DNA from: Xanthobacter autotrophicus
Lineage (GTDB): Bacteria > Pseudomonadota > Alphaproteobacteria > Rhizobiales > Xanthobacteraceae
Direction of reading: 5' to 3'
Assembly: GCF_030015065.1 (NCBI RefSeq)
Contig: NZ_JAIVFN010000006.1
Coordinates: forward strand, 1 to 64,000
DNA: 64,000 nt
The notes beneath the pieces were generated by a model, which saw nothing but the letters and a program-made list of their open reading frames with translations, was not told the DNA's origin and made no database searches. A program made the position numbers and the translations under genes. Shown here piece by piece: positions 11,558 to 20,163 of the stretch. Numbering within the stretch: position 1 is the first letter of the stretch; each line of letters begins with the position of its first letter.

Positions 11558-13468
11558 ATGTGCATGCGTAGATCGTCGGCCGGCCTCTCCTTCACCACGA
11601 AAGCCCTTGCTTTTGCGGTGCTTGCGGCGTTTTCGCTGACCGCTCCGGCGGCCGAGGCGAAGCCCCGCAAGAAGGCCCAGGTCGAGCGGTCCAAGGAGCG
11701 CTCCAAGCCGCGCTCCCGGCAGATCGCCAGTCCTCAGGACAACGACGACGCCAGCCGCTGGCGCTACGGCTCCTCCGCCATCATCGTGGACGCGAATACC
11801 GGCAAGACGCTCTACGAGGACAATGCGGACGCCCTGCGACATCCTGCCTCAGTCACCAAGATCATGACCCTTTACCTCCTGTTCGAGCAGCTGGAGGCGG
11901 GCAACCTGAAACTTGACAGCGACCTGCAGGTTTCGGCCAAGGCGGCGTCGCAGCAGCCGTCCAAGCTCGGGGTCAGGCCCGGCTCCACCATCGAGGTGGA
12001 AGACGCCATCAAGGCCCTGGTGACGCGCTCGGCCAACGACGTGGCGGTGGTGATCGCCGAGAACCTCGGCGGCACCGAATCCGAATTCGCGGAGATGATG
12101 ACCCGCAAGGCGCGGGCGCTGGGCATGAGCCGCACCGTGTTCCGCAACGCCTCCGGCCTGCCCAATCCCAACCAGGTGACCACCGCGCGAGACCTCTCCA
12201 TCCTCGGCCGCGCGGTGCAGGACCGCTTCCCCAAGCAGTACAAGTATTTTGCCACCCGCACCTTCTATTATCGCGGGCAGGCCATCGGCAATCACAACCG
12301 CCTGCTCGGCCGGGTGGAGGGCGTGGACGGCATCAAGACCGGCTATACCCAGGCCTCCGGCTTCAACCTCGTCACCTCGGTGAAGCGCGACGGGCGCTAT
12401 CTGGTGGGCGTGGTGCTCGGCGGCTCCAGCGGCGGCTCGCGCGATGCGCGCATGACCAGCCTCATCAGCCAGAACCTGCCCGTGGCCTATGCCGGCGGGC
12501 GCACCGCGCCCAAGGTGACCGAGGTGGCCGACGCCGCCATCCCCATGGGCCGGACCGCACCCCTGCCGGTGGTGGCGCAGCGCGAGGAGGAGACGCCCCA
12601 CGCGGTGGCGCCCCTGCCCAAGCCGGCCGCCGTGCAGCTCGCCGCCGCCGAGCCCGCCACCACCGCATCCATTCCGCAGGCCGCCGGCCATCAGGTGAAG
12701 CCCGGCTCGGCCGAGCCCATCCGCCCGGTGGCGGTGAAGACCGTCGCGGTCCAGCGCCCGGCGCAGGCTGCCGCCGCTGCCGCGCCGACCCCGGCCAGCT
12801 TCAGCGCCCCCGCCGGCGTGCTCGGCTATCTCGGCCCCTCCGGCGCCACCCTCTCGCCCGCGGCCTCCGCGGTCCAGGCCGTGGCCCAGGGCCAGGCGCG
12901 CGCGCCCCAGCCCGCGCCCGCACCGGTCCAGCAGGCCACGGCGCCGACCGGCAAGGACACGTCCCGTCTCGCCTCGGCGGTCGCCAGCGGCGCGTCGGAA
13001 CAGGCCCTGCGCGCGGCCCGCATCGCCGCCATGGAGCCGGACGACACCTACGCCCAGGCCATACGCGCCGCCCAGCGCGCCAACGCCGCGGCCCAGAACC
13101 CGGCGCCGGTGGCCGTCGCGCCGGCCCGGCCGGTGCGCACCGCGTCCCTCGTTCCCGTGGCCGCCCCCGAGCCTGCTGCACGGCCCGCCCCGGCCAAGGC
13201 GGCCCCGGTTCCGGCCTCCGCCCATTCCGGCTGGCAGATCCAGATCGGCGCGTTCGGCGGCGAGCGGGAGGCGAGGGCCAAGCTCGATGCCGCCAAGGCG
13301 CGGGCCAGGTCCGTCCTCGGCAATGCCGATCCCTATACGGAGAAGGTGCAGAAGGGCTCGTCCGAGCTGTACCGCGCCCGCTTTGCCGGCCTGGACGAAA
13401 AGGGCGCCCGCGAAGCCTGCCGTTTACTCAAGCGTAATGACTTCGACTGTATGACCTTCAAGAATTGA
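11558..13468 (+). CDS. D-alanyl-D-alanine carboxypeptidase with C-terminal SPOR domain
   Basis: Periplasmic penicillin-binding protein trimming peptidoglycan pentapeptides. The 636-aa product begins with a signal peptide (hydrophobic core about residues 15-32, cleavage near AAEA). It has a basic Lys/Arg-rich linker and an S11 peptidase domain with SVTK (Ser98, Lys101), SAN (158-160) and KTG (260-262). A Pro/Ala-rich low-complexity stretch of about 200 residues (roughly 340-545) precedes a C-terminal SPOR domain (about 555-636), which binds denuded septal glycan. The domain set suggests action at the division site. The ATG at 11558 is chosen; TTG at 11543 and ATG at 11564 are alternatives. Confidence 0.93.
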   Translation: MCMRRSSAGLSFTTKALAFAVLAAFSLTAPAAEAKPRKKAQVERSKERSKPRSRQIASPQDNDDASRWRYGSSAIIVDANTGKTLYEDNADALRHPASVTKIMTLYLLFEQLEAGNLKLDSDLQVSAKAASQQPSKLGVRPGSTIEVEDAIKALVTRSANDVAVVIAENLGGTESEFAEMMTRKARALGMSRTVFRNASGLPNPNQVTTARDLSILGRAVQDRFPKQYKYFATRTFYYRGQAIGNHNRLLGRVEGVDGIKTGYTQASGFNLVTSVKRDGRYLVGVVLGGSSGGSRDARMTSLISQNLPVAYAGGRTAPKVTEVADAAIPMGRTAPLPVVAQREEETPHAVAPLPKPAAVQLAAAEPATTASIPQAAGHQVKPGSAEPIRPVAVKTVAVQRPAQAAAAAAPTPASFSAPAGVLGYLGPSGATLSPAASAVQAVAQGQARAPQPAPAPVQQATAPTGKDTSRLASAVASGASEQALRAARIAAMEPDDTYAQAIRAAQRANAAAQNPAPVAVAPARPVRTASLVPVAAPEPAARPAPAKAAPVPASAHSGWQIQIGAFGGEREARAKLDAAKARARSVLGNADPYTEKVQKGSSELYRARFAGLDEKGAREACRLLKRNDFDCMTFKN

Positions 13469-13483
13469 AGTCATGCACGAGAC

Positions 13484-14218
13484 TCAGCCATGCTTGCGCA
13501 AGATCACGTCCTTGGCGCGATTTATCCTCGCAGCGAGATAGCTGGATCCGCCCAGATCGGGGTGGAGCTTCTTCATCAGGGCGCGGTGCGCCGCGCGGAC
13601 GGCCTCGGCCTCCGCGCCCGGCTGAAGGCCAAGGATCTCATAGGCCTCCTCCTCGGTCATCGCGTCACGGCCGGCGCTCCCGCCCGCATCGCCCATGCCC
13701 CCCGCACCCGCGTCAGCCTGAGCGTGCTCACGCCAGGCGGGCGCCCGGCGGTCGAGATAAGCTTCGAGTAGAGACAGGGACTGCGCGTCGCAGATGCGGC
13801 GCAGCGCCAGCAGCGACGGCACGTCGAGCGCGTCCAGCGCCGTGCCGGCATAAGGTCCCGCCAGGACCTGCCCCCTCATGTCCCCGCTGGACAGGTCGAG
13901 CTCCATTTCCAGCAGCGCCGTGCGCACCTTCGAGACCTGCGGCGCGCCCCGCTTGCGGAACAGGCTGCCGAGATAGCCGCCCACCCCCTGCGGATCGAGC
14001 CGGCCCAGAAGGGCGATGCCCACCGCCGCCAGCGGGATCGCGGCCGTGAACCGCCCCATCACCAGCGCTCCGGCCGCGCCCAGCAGCGCGGCATAGGCCA
14101 GCGAGCGCATGAGGATGGCCACCAGGACCTTGGGATCGGCGCGGGTCCACGTCTTCAGTCCGTAGAGGGCGAGGATCAGCAGCAGGGCGCCGGCAATCAG
14201 GCTGATCACGAAAACCAC
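13484..14218 (-). CDS. Membrane-anchored DnaJ-domain protein
   Basis: A 244-aa protein with one or two N-terminal membrane segments (residues 3-20 and about 38-72), a middle region of about 100 residues, and a C-terminal J domain from about residue 188 (EEEAYEILGLQPGAEAEAV). The J domain contains HPD at 219-221. The membrane-plus-C-terminal-J layout resembles the bacterial relatives of mitochondrial Pam18/Tim14. It probably recruits DnaK to the inner membrane. It lies 54 bp downstream of the VWA-like gene, in the same direction, so the two are likely co-transcribed. Confidence 0.88.
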   Translation of the reverse strand: MVFVISLIAGALLLILALYGLKTWTRADPKVLVAILMRSLAYAALLGAAGALVMGRFTAAIPLAAVGIALLGRLDPQGVGGYLGSLFRKRGAPQVSKVRTALLEMELDLSSGDMRGQVLAGPYAGTALDALDVPSLLALRRICDAQSLSLLEAYLDRRAPAWREHAQADAGAGGMGDAGGSAGRDAMTEEEAYEILGLQPGAEAEAVRAAHRALMKKLHPDLGGSSYLAARINRAKDVILRKHG

Positions 14219-14272
14219 CTCACAGGTCGAACGGATTCAAGGCTCGGGCACATGGCGTTCGGAAGGCCGCCC

Positions 14273-15007
14273 TCAGCCGCCGAGCGCTGCGATGAGAAGG
14301 CGGGCCCCGGCGTCGCGCCGGGCGATGAGCGCCGGACGCCCGCCCGCCGCATAGGCCGCCACCGCAGAAAGCAGCTGGCGCAACTCGTCGGGCGCGCGGG
14401 CGTCGAACCGGCAATAGGCGCCGGAGGTGACATCCGCGAGGCTGCGGAACACCTCCTCCACCCGGCTGTCGCTGCCCTCCTGGAACATGAAGAGCCGCAC
14501 CCCGCGTAGCGCCAGCTGCCCAGCCGCCTCCATGAGGCGGGCGGCATCCTCCTCCATGGCGTCGCCGACGAACACCGCCGCCCTGAGCCCGGAGCGCTCC
14601 GCCTCCCGCGCGAGGTGCTCCAGCACGCGATGGATCTGGGTGAGCCCGCCCTGGCAGGCGATGCGGCGCATGAGGGCGCCCAGGGTCGCCGCATCGGTCA
14701 CGAAGGGCGAGGCCCGGCATTCCCCCTGCCCCCGGTAATAGACGATCTGCATGTCGAGCCCGCCATGGGCGGCGGCGGAGGCGAACATGTCGGCCTGGAT
14801 GTCGCAGGCCAGCGCCCAGGTGGGCTGGCGCGATCCGGTGGCGTCGAGGGCGAAAGCAAGGCGTCCCCGCCCGTCCGCCGGCCGCGCCGGAGGCATGGCG
14901 CGGGCCGCCGCGAGGAAGCGCGCCACCGCGTCGGCGTCGGAAACCACCGGGGCTACGGTCTCCTTCGCCTTTGGCAGGTGCGCATTCTTGTCGTCGGTCT
15001 TCGCCAT
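14273..15007 (-). CDS. VWA-like domain protein
   Basis: A 244-aa protein with a Rossmann-type alternation and a MIDAS-like start, LAFALDATGSRQPTW, as in von Willebrand A domains. Other recognisable parts are MQIVYYRGQGECRASPF and RAAVFVGDAMEEDA. No signal peptide is seen. The function is unknown; proteins of this type appear next to DnaJ-domain genes in Hyphomicrobiales, as here. The start MAKTDDKN at 15007 is chosen over a 22-codon upstream extension that reads as non-coding. Confidence 0.8.
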   Translation of the reverse strand: MAKTDDKNAHLPKAKETVAPVVSDADAVARFLAAARAMPPARPADGRGRLAFALDATGSRQPTWALACDIQADMFASAAAHGGLDMQIVYYRGQGECRASPFVTDAATLGALMRRIACQGGLTQIHRVLEHLAREAERSGLRAAVFVGDAMEEDAARLMEAAGQLALRGVRLFMFQEGSDSRVEEVFRSLADVTSGAYCRFDARAPDELRQLLSAVAAYAAGGRPALIARRDAGARLLIAALGG

Positions 15008-15225
15008 CGGAGCCTCTTGGTCCACACATAAGCCGCCCTGCCTGCCGAACCAAGGGGCGGGGCGGCCACGCAAGGAAACGTCAACTCAACGGTTGATGAC
15101 GGGACACCGACGCCCTATCTCCTCCCGGCGCTGCCATCCGGGAGGCGGAGCCCTGGCTGCATCGGCCTCGGCGACGGCCCCGGCGCCACAGATGTTCCGG
15201 CGGGCGGCAGGAGAGGGCTGGGATC

Positions 15226-16083
15226 ATGGCGACATTGCCGAAGGTGGTGGGGCGCGTGCGCGACCTCAGGGCACAGGTGGCGGGCTTCCGCGCGGAAGGC
15301 GCGCGCGTCGCTCTGGTGCCCACCATGGGCGCTCTTCATGCCGGCCATGTGGCGCTGGCCGAAAAGGCGCGCGAACTGGCGCCACGCACCGTGGTCTCCA
15401 TCTTCGTCAACCCCACCCAGTTCGCCCCGCACGAGGACTTCTCCCAATATCCGCGTTCGCTGGAGAGCGACCTCTACAAGCTGGCGGACGTGGGGGTGGA
15501 CCTCGTCTACGCCCCGACCCCCACGGAGATGTATCCCTCCGGCTTCGTTACCCGCATCGCGGTCGGCGGCCCCTCGGAAGGGCTGGAGACGGACTTCCGC
15601 CCGCATTTCTTCGGCGGCGTCGCCACCGTGGTGGGCAAGCTCTTCATCCAGTGCGCGCCGGATTACGCCGTGTTCGGCGAGAAGGACTATCAGCAACTCA
15701 AGGTGGTGACCCGCCTGTCGCGCGACCTCGACCTCGGCGTCGAGGTGGTGGGCGTGCCGACCATCCGCGAGGAGGACGGCCTCGCCCTGTCCTCCCGCAA
15801 TGCCTATCTCGACGAGGAGCAGCGCAAGGTCGCCCCGGTCATCTTCACCGCCCTCAGCCGCGCCGCCGAGGCGATCCGCGCCGGCACGGCCACCGATGCG
15901 GCCCTCCTGACCGCGCGCGGCATGATCGAGGCGCTGGGGCTGAAGGTGGACTATGTGGCCGCCCGCAATGCCGAGACCCTCGCCCCCCTGAAGGAGGGGC
16001 CGGATGCCGGCCGCGAGCCCGTCCGCCTTCTCGCCGCGGCCTGGCTCGGCGAGACCCGGCTCATCGACAACATCCCGGTGTGA
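15226..16083 (+). CDS. panC: Pantothenate synthetase
   Basis: Condenses pantoate and beta-alanine using ATP, the last step of vitamin B5 synthesis. The 285-aa protein has the nucleotidyltransferase HIGH-like motif in PTMGALHAGH (residues 32-41), FVNPTQF, a central GVATVVGKLF and EKDYQQLKV, and the KMSKS-like ALSSRNAYL. Length and motifs are normal. No panB or panD lies in the window. The upstream region of about 220 bp is shared with the divergent VWA-like gene. Confidence 0.97.
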   Translation: MATLPKVVGRVRDLRAQVAGFRAEGARVALVPTMGALHAGHVALAEKARELAPRTVVSIFVNPTQFAPHEDFSQYPRSLESDLYKLADVGVDLVYAPTPTEMYPSGFVTRIAVGGPSEGLETDFRPHFFGGVATVVGKLFIQCAPDYAVFGEKDYQQLKVVTRLSRDLDLGVEVVGVPTIREEDGLALSSRNAYLDEEQRKVAPVIFTALSRAAEAIRAGTATDAALLTARGMIEALGLKVDYVAARNAETLAPLKEGPDAGREPVRLLAAAWLGETRLIDNIPV

Positions 16084-16095
16084 CGGCGCGCCGCC

Positions 16096-16290
16096 TCACA
16101 CCGCACCGATGTAGCCCGCCGCAAAGGCGATCACGACCAGGACGAGGCCAACCACCAGCACCGTCAGGACGCGCCCGGTGGCGAGGCCCTGGCGGGCCTT
16201 GACCGCCGGCTTCACCGGCGCCCCGTCCGCCGTGCGCGCGTCCGGTTCCAGGAACGCGCGCTCCTGCTCCAGTTCAGCGGGATCCTGCAT
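16096..16290 (-). CDS. Small single-pass membrane protein
   Basis: A 64-aa product with a polar N-terminal half (MQDPAELEQERAFLEPDART) and one strong C-terminal membrane segment (VLTVLVVGLVLVVIAFAAGY). It is preceded by a strong GGAAGGAGG Shine-Dalgarno, placed best for the ATG at 16288-16290; the GTG immediately upstream is too close to it. The gene ends 12 bp from panC, converging with it. Family and function are not recognised, but the ribosome site and hydrophobic pattern support a real gene. Confidence 0.65.
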   Translation of the reverse strand: MQDPAELEQERAFLEPDARTADGAPVKPAVKARQGLATGRVLTVLVVGLVLVVIAFAAGYIGAV

Positions 16291-16369
16291 CACCGCCTCC
16301 TTCCCGTTGCTCTCCCAAGAGAGAACGCGGGAACGGGGCCGGGGTTTCCGTTACAGCGGCATGAAGCCC

Positions 16370-17566
16370 TCAGGCCGCCGCGCGCATCCGGGCGAAGGCC
16401 TGGTCGAGGTCGGCTTTCAGGTCGGCCACGTCCTCAAGGCCGATATGCAGGCGCACCGCCGGGCCCTCCACGTCCCAATCGGTGGCCGTGCGATAGTCGC
16501 GGCAGTCGAAGGGAATGGCGAGGCTCTCGTAGCCGCCCCACGAATAGCCCATGCCGAACAGGGTCAGGCTGTCGAAGAAGGCGGCCACCGCGCGCTCCGG
16601 CACGTCCTTCAGGATGAGGCTGAACAACCCGCTGGCACCGCAGAAGTCGCGTTTCCAGATGGCGTGACCGGGATCCGAGGGTAAAGCCGGGTGCAGCACC
16701 CGCGACACTTCCGGCCGATCCTGGAGCCACTGCGCCATCTCCAGCCCCGAGCGCTGGTGCTGCGCCAGCCGCACCGCCAGCGTGCGCAGGCCCCGCGCGC
16801 CCAGCGCCGCATCGTCGGGGCTGATGGTGATGCCCATGGTGCCGTGGGTGGCGATGACCTTCTTCCACGCCGGCCCCACGGCGGAGATGGTGCCGAGATT
16901 CAGGTCGGCATGGCCGCCGATATATTTGGTGCCGGCCTGAATGGAGATGTCCACGCCGAAGGCATGGGGCTTGAAGAAAAGCGGCGTCGCCCAGGTATTG
17001 TCGATGAGGGTGGTGATGCCCCGCGCCTGCGCCACCGCCGCGATGGCCGGTACGTCCTGCATCTCGAAGCTCTGCGAGCCGGGCGATTCGAGGAAGATGG
17101 CACGGGTGTCGGCGCGGATCAGCTCGGCGATGGCGGCGCCGGCCAGCGGATCGTAATAGGTGGTCTCGACCCCGAGGCGCCTGAGCACCTGGTCGCAGAA
17201 GGTGCGCGTGGGGCGGTAGGCGGTGTCCACCATCAGCAGGTGGTCGCCCGCGCCGAGCACGGAGAGGAGCGAGATCGACACCGCGGAGAGGCCGGACGGG
17301 GTAAGGGCGATTCCATCTCCCCCTTCCAGCGCCTTCAGCGCGGCCTCGAAGCTCTCGGTGGTGGGATTGCCCCGCCGGCCATAGCTGTAGCGGCCGCGAT
17401 GGTGGATGAGATCGTCGTAGGTTGCCGAAAGAACAGTCGATCCGCGCACGACCGGCGTATTCACGAAACCGTCGAAACGCCTGGGATCGCGGCCTGCATG
17501 CACGACTTTCGTCGCGGGCCTCAGGCCGGTGTCGCTGCCTGTTCCATCACCTTGCCCATGCGACAT
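16370..17566 (-). CDS. metC: Cystathionine beta-lyase
   Basis: PLP enzyme of the Cys/Met metabolism family that cleaves cystathionine to homocysteine in methionine synthesis. The 398-aa protein has YSYGRRGNPTTE (PLP-phosphate contacts), SGLSAVSISLLS, LIDNTWATP, and the PLP lysine at Lys214 in QAGTKYIGGHADLNLG. The C-terminus has YSWGGYESLAIPF, typical of MetC of the alphaproteobacterial type. The ATG at 17564-17566 has AGGAGA upstream. It is divergent from aapJ. Confidence 0.93.
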   Translation of the reverse strand: MSHGQGDGTGSDTGLRPATKVVHAGRDPRRFDGFVNTPVVRGSTVLSATYDDLIHHRGRYSYGRRGNPTTESFEAALKALEGGDGIALTPSGLSAVSISLLSVLGAGDHLLMVDTAYRPTRTFCDQVLRRLGVETTYYDPLAGAAIAELIRADTRAIFLESPGSQSFEMQDVPAIAAVAQARGITTLIDNTWATPLFFKPHAFGVDISIQAGTKYIGGHADLNLGTISAVGPAWKKVIATHGTMGITISPDDAALGARGLRTLAVRLAQHQRSGLEMAQWLQDRPEVSRVLHPALPSDPGHAIWKRDFCGASGLFSLILKDVPERAVAAFFDSLTLFGMGYSWGGYESLAIPFDCRDYRTATDWDVEGPAVRLHIGLEDVADLKADLDQAFARMRAAA

Positions 17567-17748
17567 GCAAATCTCCTGTGCCGACGGTTGGCCGCGGCCG
17601 GTGTCCTGCTATTGACCCGCCCGCGCCAAGGGGCTGTGATGGGCGGGATAGACGTCTTGTGTCGCCCCGTCGAGCCTGAGCCGTCATCCCGGCGACGCGA
17701 GCGGACGGCGGGGAGAAGACAGGCGTCATCTCAGAGAAGGAACCTTCC

Positions 17749-18759
17749 GTGAAACGCATCCTCTTCGCAGCAGTTGGGCTTTTGTCTCTGGCGGGTGCCG
17801 TCAATGCCGCCACGCTCGACGAGGTGAAGGCGCGCGGCGCCGTCAACTGCGGCGTCTCGCAGGGCCTGCCCGGCTTCTCGAGCCCCAACGACAAGAATGA
17901 GTGGAGCGGTCTCGACGTGGACTTCTGCCGCGCCATCGCGGCGGCGATCTTCAACGATCCCACGAAAGTGAAGTTCAGCCCGCTCTCCGCCAAGGACCGC
18001 TTCACCGCGCTGACCTCCGGCGCCATTGATGTCCTGTCGCGCAACACCACCTGGACCATGTCGCGCGACACCACGCTGGGCTTCAACTTCGCCGGCGTCA
18101 TCTATTATGACGGCCAGGGCTTCCTCGTGCGCAAGGCGGTGGGCCTGAAGTCGGCGAAGGAGCTGCAGGGCGCCTCGATCTGCGTGCAGACCGGCACCTC
18201 CAACGAGCTCAATGTGTCCGACTTCTTCCGGGCCAACAACATGAAGAACGGGGAGGTGATCGCGTTCGGCACCATCGACGAGACGGTGAAGGCCTATGAA
18301 TCGGGCCGCTGCGACGTGTTCACCGCCGACCGCTCCCAGCTCGCCGCCGTGCGGCTCAAGCTGACCAATGCCGCCGACCACGTGATCCTGCCCGAGACCA
18401 TCTCCAAGGAGCCCCTCGGCCCGCTCGTGCGCCATGGCGACGACCAGTGGTCCGACCTCGTGAAGTGGGTCTATTTCGCCCTCCTCAACGCCGAGGAGCT
18501 GGGCATCACGCAGAAGAACGTGGAAGAGCAGGTCAACTCCCAGAACCCGGACGTGAAGCGCCTTTTGGGCACGGACGGCAAGTATGGCGAGGGCATCGGC
18601 CTCACCGCCGACTGGGTGGTGCGCATCGTCAAGGCCACGGGCAATTACGGCGAGATCTACGACCGCAATGTGGGCCCGGCCACCCCGCTCGGCATTGATC
18701 GCGGGCTCAACAACCTGTGGACGAAGGGCGGCATCCAGTACGGCATGCCCGTGCGCTGA
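17749..18759 (+). CDS. aapJ: General L-amino acid ABC transporter, periplasmic binding protein AapJ
   Basis: Substrate-binding subunit of the broad-range L-amino acid importer. The 336-aa protein has a signal peptide (MKRILFAAVGLLSLAGAVNA), then the SBP_bac_3 fold with GVSQGLPGFSSPND, GLDVDFCRAIAAAIF and ICVQTGTSNELNV. It ends with LTADWVVRIVKATGNYGEIY, characteristic of AapJ. It starts with GTG at 17749 behind AGAAGGA. It is the first gene of aapJQMP. Confidence 0.96.
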   Translation: MKRILFAAVGLLSLAGAVNAATLDEVKARGAVNCGVSQGLPGFSSPNDKNEWSGLDVDFCRAIAAAIFNDPTKVKFSPLSAKDRFTALTSGAIDVLSRNTTWTMSRDTTLGFNFAGVIYYDGQGFLVRKAVGLKSAKELQGASICVQTGTSNELNVSDFFRANNMKNGEVIAFGTIDETVKAYESGRCDVFTADRSQLAAVRLKLTNAADHVILPETISKEPLGPLVRHGDDQWSDLVKWVYFALLNAEELGITQKNVEEQVNSQNPDVKRLLGTDGKYGEGIGLTADWVVRIVKATGNYGEIYDRNVGPATPLGIDRGLNNLWTKGGIQYGMPVR

Positions 18760-18834
18760 TGCGCGCGAGCGGCCATCATTGAAACCACCGGTGGCGGACG
18801 CCGTGCGCGGCGCCCGCTGCCAGCAAAGATAAAA

Positions 18835-18848
18835 GGGCTCAAAAGCCC
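18835..18848 (+). promoter_or_regulatory. Intercistronic hairpin between aapJ and aapQ
   Basis: A short stem GGGCT/AGCCC with a CAAA loop sits in the 107-bp gap between aapJ and aapQ, followed within 5 nt by TTTT. Hairpins at this place often stabilise the binding-protein mRNA or attenuate transcription into the permease genes. That role is inferred from position only. Confidence 0.4.
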
Positions 18849-18866
18849 GCACTTTTCGGGGGTACC

Positions 18867-20162
18867 ATGTCGGATGCTCGCCTTTCGGGGCCACCGGCGG
18901 CGTCACGCCGTCGCTGGTCGTGGACGGATCCCAAGCTGCGCTCCTCGGTGATCCAGATCGTCCTGGCGCTCATCATGGTGTGGCTGGTCTGGTCGTTCTA
19001 TGCCAATGCGACGGCCAACCTCTCCCGGCTCGGCATCGCCTCCGGCTTCGGCTTCCTCGACAATCGCGCCGGCTTCGCCATCAGCCAGTCGCTCATCCCC
19101 TACAACGAATCCATGAGCTACGGCCGCGCCTTCGTGGTGGGCCTGCTGAACACCCTCCTGGTGGCCTTTCTCGGCGTCATCCTCGCCACCCTCATCGGCT
19201 TCGTGATGGGCGTCGCCCGCCTGTCGAAGAACGTGGTGATCAAGGCCCTCGCCTCCGCCTATGTGGAAGTCACCCGCAACCTGCCGCCGCTGTTCCAGAT
19301 CATGTTCTGGTACCTCGCCGTGCTCTCGACCCTGCCCGGCCCGCGGCAGAGCTGGGGCTTCGGCCTGCAGCCGCTGCTCGGCTCCATCGGCTCCGGCCTG
19401 TCGGCCATCGGGCTCGGCTTCCTCGGCAACCCGCTTTCCGGCTTCGCGGCGGGCCTGTCGGCACCGTCCGTGTTCGTGAACAATCGCGGCCTCGTCCTGC
19501 CCCGTCCCATCTTCGAGGACGGCTCCATGGCCATCCTCTACGCCCTCGTGGCGGCGGTGGTGGCGAGCGTGCTCATCGGCCTGTGGGCGAAGAAGCGGCG
19601 CGAGGCGACGGGCAAGCCGTTCCCGGCATTCTGGACCGGCCTCGCCCTCATCATCGTGCTGCCGCTGGCGGCGTCCTACGCCGTGGGCAATCCCGTCAGC
19701 ATCGAGACGCCGGAGCTGCGCGGCTTCAACTTCGTCGGCGGGGTTCGCGTCATCCCCGAATTCGTCTCGCTGCTTTTGGCGCTCGCCATCTATACCGGCG
19801 GCTTCATCGCCGAGATCGTGCGCTCGGGCATCCTCGCGGTCTCCAAGGGCCAGAGCGAGGCGGCACACTCCCTCGGCCTGAGGAGCGGGCCGACGCTGCG
19901 CCTCGTCATCATCCCGCAGGCCATGCGGGTGATCGTGCCGCCGCTCACCAGCCAGTATCTCAACCTCACCAAGAACTCCTCGCTGGGCGTCGCGGTGGGC
20001 TATCCGGACCTGTTCGCGGTCTTCGCCGGCACGACACTGAACCAGACCGGACAGGCCATCGAGATCATCGCGGTGACCATGGCGGTCTACCTGACCATCT
20101 CCATCGTCACGTCCATGATCATGGGCTGGTACAACAAGCGCGTCGCGCTGGTGGAGCGGTGA
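18867..20162 (+). CDS. aapQ: General L-amino acid ABC transporter permease AapQ
   Basis: Inner-membrane permease of the Aap importer. The 431-aa protein has at least eight hydrophobic segments, a large insertion before the core typical of AapQ, and the EAA-type loop EAAHSLGLRSGPTLRLVIIPQA near the C-terminus. PPLTSQYLNLTKNSSLGVAVGYPDLF follows. It begins with ATG at 18867 and ends one base before the start of aapM. Confidence 0.96.
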   Translation: MSDARLSGPPAASRRRWSWTDPKLRSSVIQIVLALIMVWLVWSFYANATANLSRLGIASGFGFLDNRAGFAISQSLIPYNESMSYGRAFVVGLLNTLLVAFLGVILATLIGFVMGVARLSKNVVIKALASAYVEVTRNLPPLFQIMFWYLAVLSTLPGPRQSWGFGLQPLLGSIGSGLSAIGLGFLGNPLSGFAAGLSAPSVFVNNRGLVLPRPIFEDGSMAILYALVAAVVASVLIGLWAKKRREATGKPFPAFWTGLALIIVLPLAASYAVGNPVSIETPELRGFNFVGGVRVIPEFVSLLLALAIYTGGFIAEIVRSGILAVSKGQSEAAHSLGLRSGPTLRLVIIPQAMRVIVPPLTSQYLNLTKNSSLGVAVGYPDLFAVFAGTTLNQTGQAIEIIAVTMAVYLTISIVTSMIMGWYNKRVALVER

Positions 20163-20163
20163 G

